From NCBI RefSeq assembly GCF_036116635.1, contig NZ_CP107995.1:1488001-1552000 (forward strand): DNA of 64,000 nt. The letters run 5' to 3'. The notes beneath the pieces were generated by a model. The model ran no database searches. It was not told the DNA's origin and saw only the letters and a program-made list of their open reading frames with translations. The position numbers were made by a program, and so were the translations under genes. Below, one piece after another: positions 16,217 through 25,630 of this stretch (positions within the stretch are counted from its first letter, which is position 1; each line of letters begins with the position of its first letter). This stretch comes from Amycolatopsis sp. NBC_00345 (GTDB lineage Bacteria > Actinomycetota > Actinomycetes > Mycobacteriales > Pseudonocardiaceae).

Positions 16217-16815
16217 TTGTTCTCCCCCTCGGGAACGGGTGCGGTCGCCCGCACGTACAGGTCTGCCAGCTCACGGCCGATGCGCGTGAGCTCGTCGGGT
16301 TCGGGAACGTCGGTGGTCGCGGTGGCGACGACGGCGTCGAGGCCGGAGGTGAGGGCGATCGCCGCGGTCCGCGCGTCGAAGGCGCCGAAGACGCCGGCCG
16401 CCTGCCCCGTGCGGAAGTGCTCCTCGAACAGGGCGTGCCGGCCATTGACGGACTCACTCTGCGAGCCGGCGTTCGCCACCAGGTCGATCAGCGCCCGCAC
16501 GGCGGCCGGGTGCTCGCCGACGAGCGCGACGTTCGCCTCGACGAAGGCGCGCAGCTGCGCGACATGGCCGACGGCGGCGTCGACGCGCGGGTTCATGAAC
16601 CCGCCCGCGACCTGCTCGATCTCGGCGACACAGGCCGCGAGCAGGTCGTCCTTGCCCGCGAAGTGGTAGCTGATCATGCCGGTGCTGGACAGGCCGGCGT
16701 GCTTCGCGATCCGGCTGAACGATGCCTTGGCGTAGCCGGCCTCGGCGATCACCTCGATCGCCGCCGTCACGATCTGGGCTCGCCGGCCCGACTCGGTGAA
16801 CGTTTTTGCTCGCAT
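16213..16815 (-). CDS. TetR-family repressor
   Basis: 200 residues with an N-terminal TetR helix-turn-helix: QIVTAAIEVIAEAGYAKASF, then FSRIAKHAGLSSTGMISYHF (recognition helix) and KDDLLAACVAEI. The C-terminal domain fits the ligand-binding and dimer part. The ATG at 16815 lies inside the operator palindrome, so translation may be leaderless; a TTG at 16821 is the alternative. It heads the operon with the membrane protein and the FAD monooxygenase and likely represses it. Confidence 0.9.
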   Translation of the reverse strand: MRAKTFTESGRRAQIVTAAIEVIAEAGYAKASFSRIAKHAGLSSTGMISYHFAGKDDLLAACVAEIEQVAGGFMNPRVDAAVGHVAQLRAFVEANVALVGEHPAAVRALIDLVANAGSQSESVNGRHALFEEHFRTGQAAGVFGAFDARTAAIALTSGLDAVVATATTDVPEPDELTRIGRELADLYVRATAPVPEGENK

Positions 16816-16844
16816 GAGCAAAAGTTAGCTCACGCGAGCAAAAA
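16803..16844. promoter_or_regulatory. Double operator overlapping the TetR start codon
   Basis: Two related dyads, TTGCTCGCATGAGCAA (16806-16821) and AGCTCACGCGAGCAA, lie side by side inside a larger inverted repeat: TTTTTGCTCGC (16803-16813) and GCGAGCAAAAA (16834-16844). The first covers the ATG. This fits binding of two TetR dimers and autorepression. Confidence 0.75.
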
Positions 16845-16867
16845 CCGCAAGCCGCCTGGGTTGAAAG

Positions 16868-16918
16868 CCGTTAAGGCCTCCTTACCCGCGTCCGACGCGG
16901 GTAAGGAGGCCTTAACGG
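16868..16918. repeat. Perfect 25-bp-arm palindrome behind the MerR gene
   Basis: The arm at 16868-16892 (CCGTTAAGGCCTCCTTA and on) is repeated exactly in inverse at 16894-16918 with a single-base centre. It lies 22 bp beyond the MerR stop and can act as its terminator. Core TTAAGG...CTCCTTA is shared with the palindrome at 30874-30930, so it belongs to a dispersed family. Confidence 0.75.
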
Positions 16919-16940
16919 ATCTTGGGTTGGTCAGGCCTGG

Positions 16941-17675
16941 TCAGGCGCGGTCCGGCGCCGCTCCCAGCAGGGCGACGCGGCGCATGACGTCGATCTGGGC
17001 GGGGTTGTAGAGATCGAGCACGGCCAGTCCGAACGTGCGCTCGGCGAAGGGCGCGCCCCGCGGCGCGTCGGCGTGGAGGTCCAGGATCCCGGGATGGTCG
17101 ACGAGCAGGTCCTGGACGTGGGGGTGCAGGCGCCGGGCCAGCTCGTCGCGGGCCTGCTCGCCGGCGTCGGCGGGCAGCCGGTCGAACTCGGACGACTCGG
17201 GCGATGCCTGGTACGACCGCAGCAGCTCCGAGTAGGCCTGGAGGCCTTGCGGGCCGAGGACCCGGGTCAGCACGACGATGAGGGAGCGGTCGGTGTCGGA
17301 CAGCCCGGCCCTGGCGCTGGCCGGGGCGAGCCCGAAGGGCAGGTCGGCAGGCGCGGCCCGCTTCATGATCAGGGCCAGCTCGAGCCGGACCCGCTCCAGC
17401 CGCTCGATGGTGCCGGCGAGTTCGGCGTCGAGGGTGCGCAGCGCCTCTTCGGGGTGTTCGTCGGCGTCGCCCATCGCGGAGATCTGGGCCAGGGAGAACC
17501 CGAGGTCGATCAGGCGCTTGATCCGCAGGACCCGCACCAGGTGGGCGACGCCGTACTGCTTGTAGCCGTTGGCGCGCCGGACCGGCTCGTCGAGGAGGCC
17601 GACCTGGTGGTAGTGCCGCACGGCCCGAACGGTCGTGCCGGCGAGTTCGGCGATCTCGCGGGTACTCCAGGCCAC
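16941..17675 (-). CDS. MerR-family regulator, paralogue 1 of 3
   Basis: 244 residues: an N-terminal MerR winged helix (WSTREIAELAGTTVRAVRHYHQVGLL, RRANGYKQYGVAHLVRVLRIKRLIDLGFSL), a coiled-coil dimerisation helix (about 80-110) and a C-terminal domain ending in LYNPAQIDVM. This ending is shared with the MerR proteins at 47935 and 51855, so the three are paralogues. The GTG start has GAGG upstream. Its promoter has a 19-bp spacer with a central dyad, typical of MerR autoregulation. The ligand is unknown; the C-terminal domain lacks obvious metal-binding cysteines. Confidence 0.88.
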   Translation of the reverse strand: MAWSTREIAELAGTTVRAVRHYHQVGLLDEPVRRANGYKQYGVAHLVRVLRIKRLIDLGFSLAQISAMGDADEHPEEALRTLDAELAGTIERLERVRLELALIMKRAAPADLPFGLAPASARAGLSDTDRSLIVVLTRVLGPQGLQAYSELLRSYQASPESSEFDRLPADAGEQARDELARRLHPHVQDLLVDHPGILDLHADAPRGAPFAERTFGLAVLDLYNPAQIDVMRRVALLGAAPDRA

Positions 17676-17733
17676 GCCCGGCCACCTCTTCCCGAAACTG
17701 GGGTCCGCCGGCGCGGTCGCGACGGCGGACCCC

Positions 17734-17764
17734 AGTGAAGACCGTGCCGTCGCGGCATGGTCAA
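17734..17764 (-). promoter_or_regulatory. MerR-type promoter with 19-bp spacer
   Basis: On the minus strand TTGACC (17764-17759) and TTCACT (17739-17734) are 19 bp apart and enclose the dyad TGCCGCGACGGCA. The over-long spacer with a central palindrome is the MerR-family signature. The same dyad and spacing recur upstream of the MerR gene at 47935. Confidence 0.7.
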
Positions 17765-17810
17765 GAGCTGAAGCCCCGAGGTGAACGGAAGTTTGACCGT
17801 CCGGCCGGGT

Positions 17811-18077
17811 TCAGTCGCGGCGGCTCCGGTGGAAGAGCAGCCGGTAGACGATCAGGATGATCAGCGCGCCGAGCACGGCCAGGCCCCACGTCCGCAGGTC
17901 GAAGAAGGTGCCGAGCTGCACGTGGAACACGGTCTTGCCGACCCAGCCGCCGACGAACGCGCCGCCGATCCCCAGCAGGATGGTGATGATGCAGCCGCCG
18001 GGGTCCTTGCCCGGCATCAGGGCCTTGGCGATCACGCCGGCCACCAGGCCCAGCACGATCCAAGCGATGACGCCCAT
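17811..18077 (-). CDS. GlsB/YeaQ/YmgE-family stress membrane protein
   Basis: 88 residues with three hydrophobic helices and the family signature: IAWIVLGLVAGVIAKALMPG at the start, GGCIITILLGIGGAFVGGW in the middle and VLGALIILIVYRLLF at the end. These small inner-membrane proteins are linked to general stress responses. The ATG at 18077 has GAGAGGAAG upstream. A longer in-frame reading to 18398 has no family support. Confidence 0.9.
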   Translation of the reverse strand: MGVIAWIVLGLVAGVIAKALMPGKDPGGCIITILLGIGGAFVGGWVGKTVFHVQLGTFFDLRTWGLAVLGALIILIVYRLLFHRSRRD

Positions 18078-18333
18078 GTACTTCCTCTCGTCCGGATACT
18101 GCCATCCGGTAGACGCGCCGTGGCCGCGAGTGGTTGCGTCTTGTCCCGGCCGGCTCGGGGACCGCTCCCGTCCCGGCGTGGCAGTCTGGTCGACGGGCGC
18201 GTGGCGTAGCGGGCCGCGCCGGTCGGCGAGGGCGAGGAGGACCGGGTTGTCCAGGGACTGGCGGCTGTTCGGGCGCAAGAGCCGGGGCCCGGCGCGGAAT
18301 CCGGACGAAGGCGCGGGAACCGGCACTCCTCCG

Positions 18334-21258
18334 GTGAACGCCGTGGTCTGGCCGGCCGCTGCCGAAACCGAAACCCAAGCCCACATCGCGGCCGCCAAGG
18401 CCGAAGCCGAGGCCGCCGTGCTGCTGGCGAGTACGAGGGCCTGGCTGGACCTGCCGCCGCATCCGCACCTGCAGGCCTGCTATTACCTCAGCCTGGCGGA
18501 CTGGCACCCGCGGGTCGTCGCCGAATATGTGCCCGGCGAGGACCTCGCGACGGCGGCGCGGGCCGGGCGGCTCGGCACCCCGGGTGAGGTCGTCGACGCG
18601 GCCGTCCAGCTCGCGTGGGGGCTGCAGGCGGTGCACGAGGCCGGCCTGGCCCACGGCGACGTCCGGACGACCAGCGCCGTGCTCGCCGAGGACGGTGTCG
18701 TGCGGCTCACCGGATCCGTCCCAGTTGCCTCCACAATGGACGGTTCGGTCAAGGATGTGCGAGCACTGGCGGCCGCGGTGACGGAGCTGTTCGACGGGCC
18801 GGGGCGCCCGCCGATGCCCGAAGCGGTCGCGGCCCTGGTGCGTGAGTGCTCCGCCGGAGACCCGCCGGCCGCCCGGGAGTTCGCGGACCGGCTCATCGCG
18901 CTTTACCCCGGGGAGACCGGCAGCCCTTATCCCCGCGAGGTCCCGAAGCCCGCGGAGCCGTTGGCGAACGAGTGGAACAACCGCGCCGTCTCGCTGGCGC
19001 TGGCGGGTGAGCACGCGGAGGCGGAGCAGTACTGGGAGCGCGCCCTGCGCGACGACCCGCGGCACCCGGACTCGACGTTCAACCTCGGGCTCTTGTTGTG
19101 GCGCGCCGCCCGCATCACCGACGACGAACTCATGCGGCGACTGGAAGCGGCGGGGCAGGCCAGTGCGTTCGCTCAGGACGACCACGTGGAGCGGCTCGCC
19201 GGGATGGTGGACGGCGAGCGCGGCGTGCCCCGGCCGGACCCGGCCGCCGACCCGCCCCTGACGGCCCGGTGCCAGGCCGGCTGGATGTACGCCGTGGCGG
19301 TCACCCCGGACGGGCGGCTCGCGGTCTGGGGCGCGGACGACGGCGGGGTGCGCTGGTGGGACTTCGACCACGGCGACGTCGTCACGCTCACCGGGCACAC
19401 GGACGAGGTCTGGGCGGTCGCGGTGACCCCGGACGGCCGGTTCGCCCTGTCCGGGGCGGCCGACAACACGGTGCGCTGCTGGGATCTGGCCACCGGCCGG
19501 TGCCTGCAGGTCCTCAACGGACACCGGCAGCGGGTACGCGGTGTCGCGATCAGCCCGGACGGACGGCACGCGGTCTCCTGCGCGGAGGACGGCCGCGTCC
19601 TGAGCTGGGACCTGGGCAGCGGCCGGCAGACGGGCACGATCACCGAGGGGAAGGCCGGCCTCATCTCGGTCGCGATGACGCCGGACGGCCAGTACCTCGC
19701 GGTGGCCGGCAACCACGGTGTGCTGCAGTGGTGGGAGGTCCGGACCGGCCGCTGCCTGCACACGCTCACCGGCCACACCGGCAACGTCTTCTCGGTGGCC
19801 GTCACCCCCGACGGCCGGTACGCGCTGTCTTCGGACGACGAGCGGGAGGTGCGCTGGTGGGATCTGCGCACCGGCGAGTGCCTGCGCACGATCACCGGCC
19901 ACGGCTCCACCGTCTCGTCGGTGGCCATCTCGGCCGACGGACGGCGGGGCGTCAGCGGAAGCATGGACCGCACGGTGCGCTGCTGGGACCTCGCCACCGG
20001 CCGCTGCCTGCGCACGATCGAGCACGAGTACCTCGTCCTCGGCGTGGACCTGACGGCGGACGGCCGCCGGGTGGTCTGCACCGCCACGGACCGCAAGCTC
20101 CGGGTCTGGGACCAGGCCCGAGCCGTGGCCGCGCCGTGGAGTCACAGCCCCACCGGCGGCGCGCGCGAACTCGAAGCGAGGGCGCGGGAGTTCCACTCCG
20201 AGCTGAGCCAGGTGCGGTACCTGCTGGCGAACGCGGCGGTCCCGGCCGCGGCCGAGCGGCTGCGGCGGGTCCGGGCCATCCCCGGGTACGCGCGGCATCC
20301 CGAGGTGCTGGAGCTGTGGCGCGAGGCGGGCCGGGCCGGGCGGCGCACCGCGTTCCTGGACGTCCGCCGGGTTCGCACGATCGAAAACCCGGCGGGGCTC
20401 ACCGCCCTCGCACTCGCCCCGGACGGGCGGCGGGCACTGGCCGCGGGCTGGGATTATCTTCTGCGCCAATGGGATCTGGAAACGGGGGAGTGCCTGCGGG
20501 AGCTGGCCGGGCACCAGGACGCGGTCACCTCGATCGCCTTCGCGCCGGACGGGGGCACGGCGGTGTCGGCGAGCGCCGATCACACGTTGCGCGTCTGGGA
20601 CCTGAGCACGGGTGCGTGCCTGCGGGTGCTGTCCGGGCACGCCGAGGAGGTGACCGCGGTCGCGGTGGCCGCGTCGGGCCACGTGCTGTCGGGCAGCGCC
20701 GACCACACGCTGCGCTGGTGGGACCCGCGGACGGGGGAGTGCCTACGAGTCCTTTCCGGACACACCGGCACGGTCAGCTCGATCGCGCTCACCCCGGACG
20801 GCCGCCACGCGGTGTCGGGCAGCGCCGACGCCACCGTGCGGTGGTGGGACGTCGGCACCGGCAAGTGCCTCGAAACCTTGCGCAGCCACAAATGCGGCTC
20901 ACGGGCCGTCGCCGTGACTCCGGACGGGCGCACCGCACTGTCCGGTGAGGACTGTGGAAACCTGCAACGGTGGCAGCTGCCGGAGGGGCGGTGGATCAAC
21001 GCGCAGTCCGGGCACGAGGGGGCGATGCTCGACCTCGCTCTCACCGCTGACGGCGACTACGTCCTCACCGCGGGCGCGGACCGGACCCTGCGCTGGCTTG
21101 ACCTGAGCTCCGACCGGTGCCTGCGGGTGCTCACCGAGCACGACGACGAGGTCTGCGCGGTCGCCGTCGCCCCGGACGGCTGGTCGTGCGTCACGGGCAG
21201 CCGGGACGGCACGCTGATCGGCTGGGCGCTCGACTGGAACCACGAACCCCGTGAGTGA
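18334..21258 (+). CDS. N-lobe-less pseudokinase with two WD40 propellers
   Basis: About 974 residues. The first 250 align with the kinase C-lobe of the next gene (WLDLPPHPHLQACYYL versus VGLPPHPHVCTCHYV; LAWGLQAVHEAGLAHGDV), but the glycine loop and VAVK strand are absent, and the catalytic loop reads HGDVRTTS instead of HxDxKPxN. A TPR-like helical pair follows (WNNRAVSLALAGEHAEAEQY). Then come seven WD40 repeats (about 310-590), a helical linker, and seven more (about 690-974). Phosphotransfer is unlikely. The start is uncertain: GTG 18334 has no clear ribosome-binding site. It is 12 bp upstream of its paralogue, so they are cotranscribed. Confidence 0.75.
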   Translation: MNAVVWPAAAETETQAHIAAAKAEAEAAVLLASTRAWLDLPPHPHLQACYYLSLADWHPRVVAEYVPGEDLATAARAGRLGTPGEVVDAAVQLAWGLQAVHEAGLAHGDVRTTSAVLAEDGVVRLTGSVPVASTMDGSVKDVRALAAAVTELFDGPGRPPMPEAVAALVRECSAGDPPAAREFADRLIALYPGETGSPYPREVPKPAEPLANEWNNRAVSLALAGEHAEAEQYWERALRDDPRHPDSTFNLGLLLWRAARITDDELMRRLEAAGQASAFAQDDHVERLAGMVDGERGVPRPDPAADPPLTARCQAGWMYAVAVTPDGRLAVWGADDGGVRWWDFDHGDVVTLTGHTDEVWAVAVTPDGRFALSGAADNTVRCWDLATGRCLQVLNGHRQRVRGVAISPDGRHAVSCAEDGRVLSWDLGSGRQTGTITEGKAGLISVAMTPDGQYLAVAGNHGVLQWWEVRTGRCLHTLTGHTGNVFSVAVTPDGRYALSSDDEREVRWWDLRTGECLRTITGHGSTVSSVAISADGRRGVSGSMDRTVRCWDLATGRCLRTIEHEYLVLGVDLTADGRRVVCTATDRKLRVWDQARAVAAPWSHSPTGGARELEARAREFHSELSQVRYLLANAAVPAAAERLRRVRAIPGYARHPEVLELWREAGRAGRRTAFLDVRRVRTIENPAGLTALALAPDGRRALAAGWDYLLRQWDLETGECLRELAGHQDAVTSIAFAPDGGTAVSASADHTLRVWDLSTGACLRVLSGHAEEVTAVAVAASGHVLSGSADHTLRWWDPRTGECLRVLSGHTGTVSSIALTPDGRHAVSGSADATVRWWDVGTGKCLETLRSHKCGSRAVAVTPDGRTALSGEDCGNLQRWQLPEGRWINAQSGHEGAMLDLALTADGDYVLTAGADRTLRWLDLSSDRCLRVLTEHDDEVCAVAVAPDGWSCVTGSRDGTLIGWALDWNHEPRE

Positions 21259-21270
21259 GGTGACCTGAGG

Positions 21271-24200
21271 ATGCGCCTGCCGTGGCGGCGAAAGGACAGC
21301 CCGGCGCCGGAGCGCCACGGCGTGCGCGCCGAGCCGACCCTGACCGGTCCCGACGAGCGGCCGGCCGGCGAAACCGCCCGGATCGCCTGGGGCGTCGGCG
21401 AAACCGTGCTCGGCACGTACCGGATCGAGGAGAAGCTCGGCGCGGGCGGCATGGGCGTCGTGCACCGCGTGCGTCACCTGGGCTGGGGGCTGGACCTCGC
21501 GGTGAAGAGCCCGCTGCCGCGGCTGTGGCTGTCCGGCGTCCAGGCGTTCGTCGAGGAGGCCGAGGTGTGGGTCGGCCTCCCGCCGCATCCGCACGTGTGC
21601 ACCTGCCACTACGTCCGCGTGCTCGGCGGGGTGCCGAGGATCTTCGCCGAGTTCGTCCCGGGCGGCACGGTCGCGGAGGCGCTGGAAGCCGGGCGGCTGC
21701 GGGACCTCGCCGACGTCCTCGACGTCGCGATCCAGCTGGCGTGGGGGCTGCGGGCCGCGCACGAGGCCGGGGTCGTGCACCAGGATGTCAAGCCCGGCAA
21801 CGCTTTGCTCACGGCCGACGGGCTGGTGAAGATCACCGACTTCGGGCTGGCCCGGGCGCAGCAGCGGTCCGAGGGCGCCGACGACGGGGCGGAGCCGGAG
21901 TCGATCCTGGTCACGCACCGCGGCCTCACGCCCGCGTACGCGTCGCCGGAGCAGTACCGCGGGCAGCGTGTGGGACGGCCCGGGGACGTCTGGTCGTGGG
22001 CGGTGACCGTGCTGGAGCTGTTCACCGGCGACGTGACCTGGTCGCTCGGCGCGTTCGCCGGCACCGCGCTGGACGACTACCTCGCGCGCGGGGCCGCACC
22101 GGGCCGGCCGGCCATGCCCGCCGAGGTCGCGGCCCTGCTGCGGGAGTGCTTCACCGCCGACCCGGCCGCGCGCCCGGCCGACCTCGGCGCGCTGGCGGAC
22201 CGCCTGGTCGCCGCGTACGCCACCCACCTCGGGCCGTACCCGCGGGAGGCCACCAGCCCGATGGCCGTGCGCGCCGACGGGTTCAACAACAAGGCACTGT
22301 CCATGCTGGACCTCGGCCGGACGGATCAGGCGAGGCAGTTCTGGGGCCAGGCACTGGAAGCCGACCCGTGGCACCTCGACGCCACGTTCAACAGCAAACT
22401 CGGCCAATGGCGCGACGGCGAGCTGACCGACCTCCAGCTGGTCGAGCAGCTGGAGCGATTTCGCTTCTCCCTGCCCGAATCGGACCCTCGCCGGGGCCGT
22501 CTGGCGTACGCGCTCGGCCTCGTGCACCTGGAACGCCGTGGCACCGCGGCGGCCAAGGCAGAACTCGCCGAAGCGGTGCGAGCCGCGCCCGGTGACCAGG
22601 AGGCCGTGACCGCCCGCGAGACCGCCGCCGACGCCGTGCCCGCTCTCCTGCGGACGCTGGAACTGCCACAGCAGGGCAAGACCTGCCCGCTGGCCATCTC
22701 GCCCAACGGCCGGCACGCCGTCTCCGGCGGCGAGGACCGGACCGTCCGATGGTGGGACCTGGCGAACGGCCGGTGCCTGCGGACCCTGACCGGCCACACC
22801 GGCCTGGTCTGCGCGGTGGCGCTGTCCGAGGACGGCCGGTATGCGCTTTCCGGTGCCATGGACGGCACGGTGCGCTGGTGGGATCTGGTCGAGGAGCGCG
22901 GTTTGCGCACTCTCACCGGCGGCGGTGGCGTGCCGTTCTTCTGCGTCGCCCTGTCCGCCGACGGACGGCAGGCCCTCGCCGGTGACGCGAAAGGCCGTCT
23001 GTGGTGGTGGGACTTGGCGACTGGCCGTTGCCTGCGGAAAATGAGCGGGCACGAGGGCGCGATCGACACCGTTGTCGTGCTGCCCGGCGACCGTGCCCTG
23101 TCGGCGGGCGAAGACGGCACCGTGCGGTACTGGGACCTGGCCACCGGCGACCGGCTGCGCACGTTCACCGGACATCGCGGCGCTGTCTACGATATCGCCC
23201 CGCTGCCTGGCGGCACGCGGTTCCTCTCCGCCGGGCAGGACGGCGCGGTGCGGTACTGGGAGCTGGCCACCGGCCGTTGCCTGCGTGTGCTCAGCTACCC
23301 CCACCGGGTGCTCGAGGTGCTCTCGTCGACGATCTTCGCGGTCGCCGCCGCCCCGGACGGGCGCACCGCGATCGTCGGCAACAAGGACGGCGAGCTGACC
23401 TGGTGGGACCTGAGCACCGGCCGGTGCCTGTGGACCATGGACGTCGGCGGCACGCTCAACTCGCTGATCGTGGCCGCCGACGGCCGGACCGCGCTGTCCG
23501 GCGGTTTCGACCAGACCGTGCGCTGGTGGGACCTCGCGCCCGGCCGCCCGGCGCCGTGGAGTTACAGCCGTCCACGGTCCACAGTGGACTTAGGCGCGCA
23601 GGCCGAACGGTTCCACGGCCGGGTCGACGCCGCGCGGGCGCTGCTCGACCGGGGCGACGCGCCTGGCGCGGCGCGGGAGCTGCGTGGCGCGAGGGCTGTC
23701 GCCGGGTTCGAGAACGACGCGGAGCTGGGCGAGCTGTGGCGCCGGACCGGCCACAGTGGGCGGCGCACCACCGTCATCGGCAGCCGCCAGACCCGGCGCC
23801 TGGAGACGCCCGCCCATCTCGCGAAGGCAGTGGCCGTCACCGCGAACGGCCGGCGCGCGCTGAGCTCGACCGCGGACACCCTCCTGCGCTGGTGGGACCT
23901 GACCACCGGCGAGTGCCTGCGCACCCTCGACGGCGACGACGGCTTCGCGTTCGCCGCCGCGGTGACCCCCGACGGCAGGCACGCCGTGTCCGTCGGCAGC
24001 GCGATGGTGCACTGGTGGGACCTGACCAGCGGGAAGCGCCGGGCCGCGCTGCCGATCGGCGCCGAGGAGATGACCTTCTCGGTGGCCGTCACGCCCGATG
24101 GCCGCAGAGCCGTGTCCGCGGGCACGGGCCGCGTCCTGCGCTGGTGGGACCTGACCGGCGGCCGGTGCGTGCGCACCCTGGCCGGCCACGACGCGCACCT

Positions 24201-24681
24201 CAACGCCGTGGCCGTCACCGCCGACGGCCGCCGCGCGTTGTCCGGCGGCGCCGACCAGACGATGCGGTACTGGGACCTGGCCACGGGGGAGTGCCTCCGC
24301 ACGTCCACTCCGGACAGTGGCGGGGTGAGCGCGGTCGCGGTGACCCCGGACGGCCGCCACGCCGTGTCCGGCAGCACCACCGGCGCGGTCTTCGCCTGGG
24401 ACCTGGCCACCGGCGAGGGCCGGGAGCTGCCGGGGCGGCACACCGCGCAGCTCAACTCGGTCGCGATCACCGCGGACGGCCGCCACGCGCTGTCCGGCGG
24501 CGAGGACATGACGCTGCGCTGGTGGGACCTCGCCGAGGGCCGCTGCCTGCACCAGGTGAAGACGACGTACGTCGCTTCGGCGGCGATGACCCCGAGCGGC
24601 CACCACGTGGTCTCCGGCATGTCGGACGGCTCGGTGCTGCTCTGGGAGGTCGACTGGGACTACGAGTTCCCCGGCCCGTGA
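21271..24681 (+). CDS. Ser/Thr protein kinase with two seven-blade WD40 propellers
   Basis: 1136 residues. The kinase domain (about 45-320) has the glycine loop KLGAGGMGVVHRV, the Lys in LAVKSPLP, the catalytic loop HQDVKPGN, TDFGLA and YASPEQY, so it is probably active, with Q replacing R of HRD. A TPR-like segment (about 330-440) follows, then seven WD40 repeats (about 470-765), a helical linker (about 775-840) and seven more to the C-terminus, most ending in WWDL. No transmembrane helix is seen, so it is cytosolic. It is the downstream partner of the pseudokinase. Substrates are unknown. Confidence 0.85.
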   Translation: MRLPWRRKDSPAPERHGVRAEPTLTGPDERPAGETARIAWGVGETVLGTYRIEEKLGAGGMGVVHRVRHLGWGLDLAVKSPLPRLWLSGVQAFVEEAEVWVGLPPHPHVCTCHYVRVLGGVPRIFAEFVPGGTVAEALEAGRLRDLADVLDVAIQLAWGLRAAHEAGVVHQDVKPGNALLTADGLVKITDFGLARAQQRSEGADDGAEPESILVTHRGLTPAYASPEQYRGQRVGRPGDVWSWAVTVLELFTGDVTWSLGAFAGTALDDYLARGAAPGRPAMPAEVAALLRECFTADPAARPADLGALADRLVAAYATHLGPYPREATSPMAVRADGFNNKALSMLDLGRTDQARQFWGQALEADPWHLDATFNSKLGQWRDGELTDLQLVEQLERFRFSLPESDPRRGRLAYALGLVHLERRGTAAAKAELAEAVRAAPGDQEAVTARETAADAVPALLRTLELPQQGKTCPLAISPNGRHAVSGGEDRTVRWWDLANGRCLRTLTGHTGLVCAVALSEDGRYALSGAMDGTVRWWDLVEERGLRTLTGGGGVPFFCVALSADGRQALAGDAKGRLWWWDLATGRCLRKMSGHEGAIDTVVVLPGDRALSAGEDGTVRYWDLATGDRLRTFTGHRGAVYDIAPLPGGTRFLSAGQDGAVRYWELATGRCLRVLSYPHRVLEVLSSTIFAVAAAPDGRTAIVGNKDGELTWWDLSTGRCLWTMDVGGTLNSLIVAADGRTALSGGFDQTVRWWDLAPGRPAPWSYSRPRSTVDLGAQAERFHGRVDAARALLDRGDAPGAARELRGARAVAGFENDAELGELWRRTGHSGRRTTVIGSRQTRRLETPAHLAKAVAVTANGRRALSSTADTLLRWWDLTTGECLRTLDGDDGFAFAAAVTPDGRHAVSVGSAMVHWWDLTSGKRRAALPIGAEEMTFSVAVTPDGRRAVSAGTGRVLRWWDLTGGRCVRTLAGHDAHLNAVAVTADGRRALSGGADQTMRYWDLATGECLRTSTPDSGGVSAVAVTPDGRHAVSGSTTGAVFAWDLATGEGRELPGRHTAQLNSVAITADGRHALSGGEDMTLRWWDLAEGRCLHQVKTTYVASAAMTPSGHHVVSGMSDGSVLLWEVDWDYEFPGP

Positions 24682-24737
24682 TGGCCGGCCGGCAGGACTG
24701 CGCCTAAGTTTGCCGTGCCGCCGGTAGGTTGGGCGGC

Positions 24738-25622
24738 ATGACACAAGACGACGTCACGGTGGCCGACCTGCCCAGCAACTGGGGCCGGTGGGGCGGCGAC
24801 GACGAGCTCGGCACCCTCAACCTGATCACCGACGAGGTCCGCGCGCGGGCCGCCGCCGAGGTCCGCACCGGGCGGTCCGTCGCGCTGGCGCAGGTGATCC
24901 AGCCGGTGCCGCTGCTCAGCGGCCCGTTCGCGCAGGGCACGTTCCAGGTGCCGCCGGTCCAGCAGCTGATGTCCTACACCGGCACCACCCGGGCGACCGC
25001 GGACCTCATGCTGGTGACCAACCACCACACCAGCTCCACCCACCTGGACGCGTTGTCCCACCAGACTTTCGAGGGACAGGTCTACCCGGGACGGCCGCTG
25101 GCGGAGGCGGTGACGCCGGCCGGGGTGCGGCACGGCTCGACGGCGACGTTCGGGGCCGGCATCGTCACGCGGGGCGTGCTGATCGACCTCGCCGCCGACG
25201 GCCCGCTGCCCGCCGGCCACGCGGTCACGCCGGACGACTTCGAAGCGGCGGAGGAGCGCGAGGGCGTGCGCCTCGAATCCGGTGACGCCCTGGTCGTGCG
25301 CGGCGGCTGGAAGTACCTGTTCGACGGCGTCCCGATGCCGGGCCTGTCGGAGGACGCCGTCCGCTGGATGGACCGCCGCGGAGTGTCGATCTACGCCGGC
25401 GACATCGGCGACGCCCACCCGCCGCTGGTGCCGGACGCGCCGTCACCCCTGCACACGGTCGCGCTGGCGCGGCTGGGCCTGCCGCTGATCGACGCGGCCG
25501 AGGTGGACGAGCTGGCCGCCGTGTGCGCCGAACTCGGCCGGTACAGCTTCCTGCTCAGCGTCGCCCCGCCCCGCATCCACGGCATGACCGGCATCCCGGT
25601 CAACCCGATCGCCATCTTCTGA
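24738..25622 (+). CDS. Cyclase-family (kynurenine-formamidase-like) hydrolase
   Basis: 294 residues of the cyclase family, metal-dependent amide or ester hydrolases. The metal-binding signature is HHTSSTHLDALSHQ (about 96-109), the counterpart of HxGTHxDxPxH in KynB. A further conserved strand-turn is DALVVRGGW. The ATG at 24738 follows GTAGGTTGGG; a TTG three codons earlier is the alternative. It lies 56 bp after the kinase gene and is convergent with the GNAT gene. The substrate is unknown. Confidence 0.85.
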   Translation: MTQDDVTVADLPSNWGRWGGDDELGTLNLITDEVRARAAAEVRTGRSVALAQVIQPVPLLSGPFAQGTFQVPPVQQLMSYTGTTRATADLMLVTNHHTSSTHLDALSHQTFEGQVYPGRPLAEAVTPAGVRHGSTATFGAGIVTRGVLIDLAADGPLPAGHAVTPDDFEAAEEREGVRLESGDALVVRGGWKYLFDGVPMPGLSEDAVRWMDRRGVSIYAGDIGDAHPPLVPDAPSPLHTVALARLGLPLIDAAEVDELAAVCAELGRYSFLLSVAPPRIHGMTGIPVNPIAIF

Positions 25623-25630
25623 AGCCCTGG

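Noticed and set aside
17761..20706. 981-codon minus-strand open frame opposite the WD40 genes, and a similar one at 20899-23304
   Set aside because: They mirror the WD40 repeats in the antisense frame of very high-GC DNA, show only Arg/Gly/Pro-rich sense and no domain.
18334..24681. Regularly spaced near-identical DNA repeats that could suggest a CRISPR-like array
   Set aside because: Period is about 126 bp and every unit is an in-frame WD40 blade; there are no short direct repeats with unique spacers. No CRISPR array is in the window.
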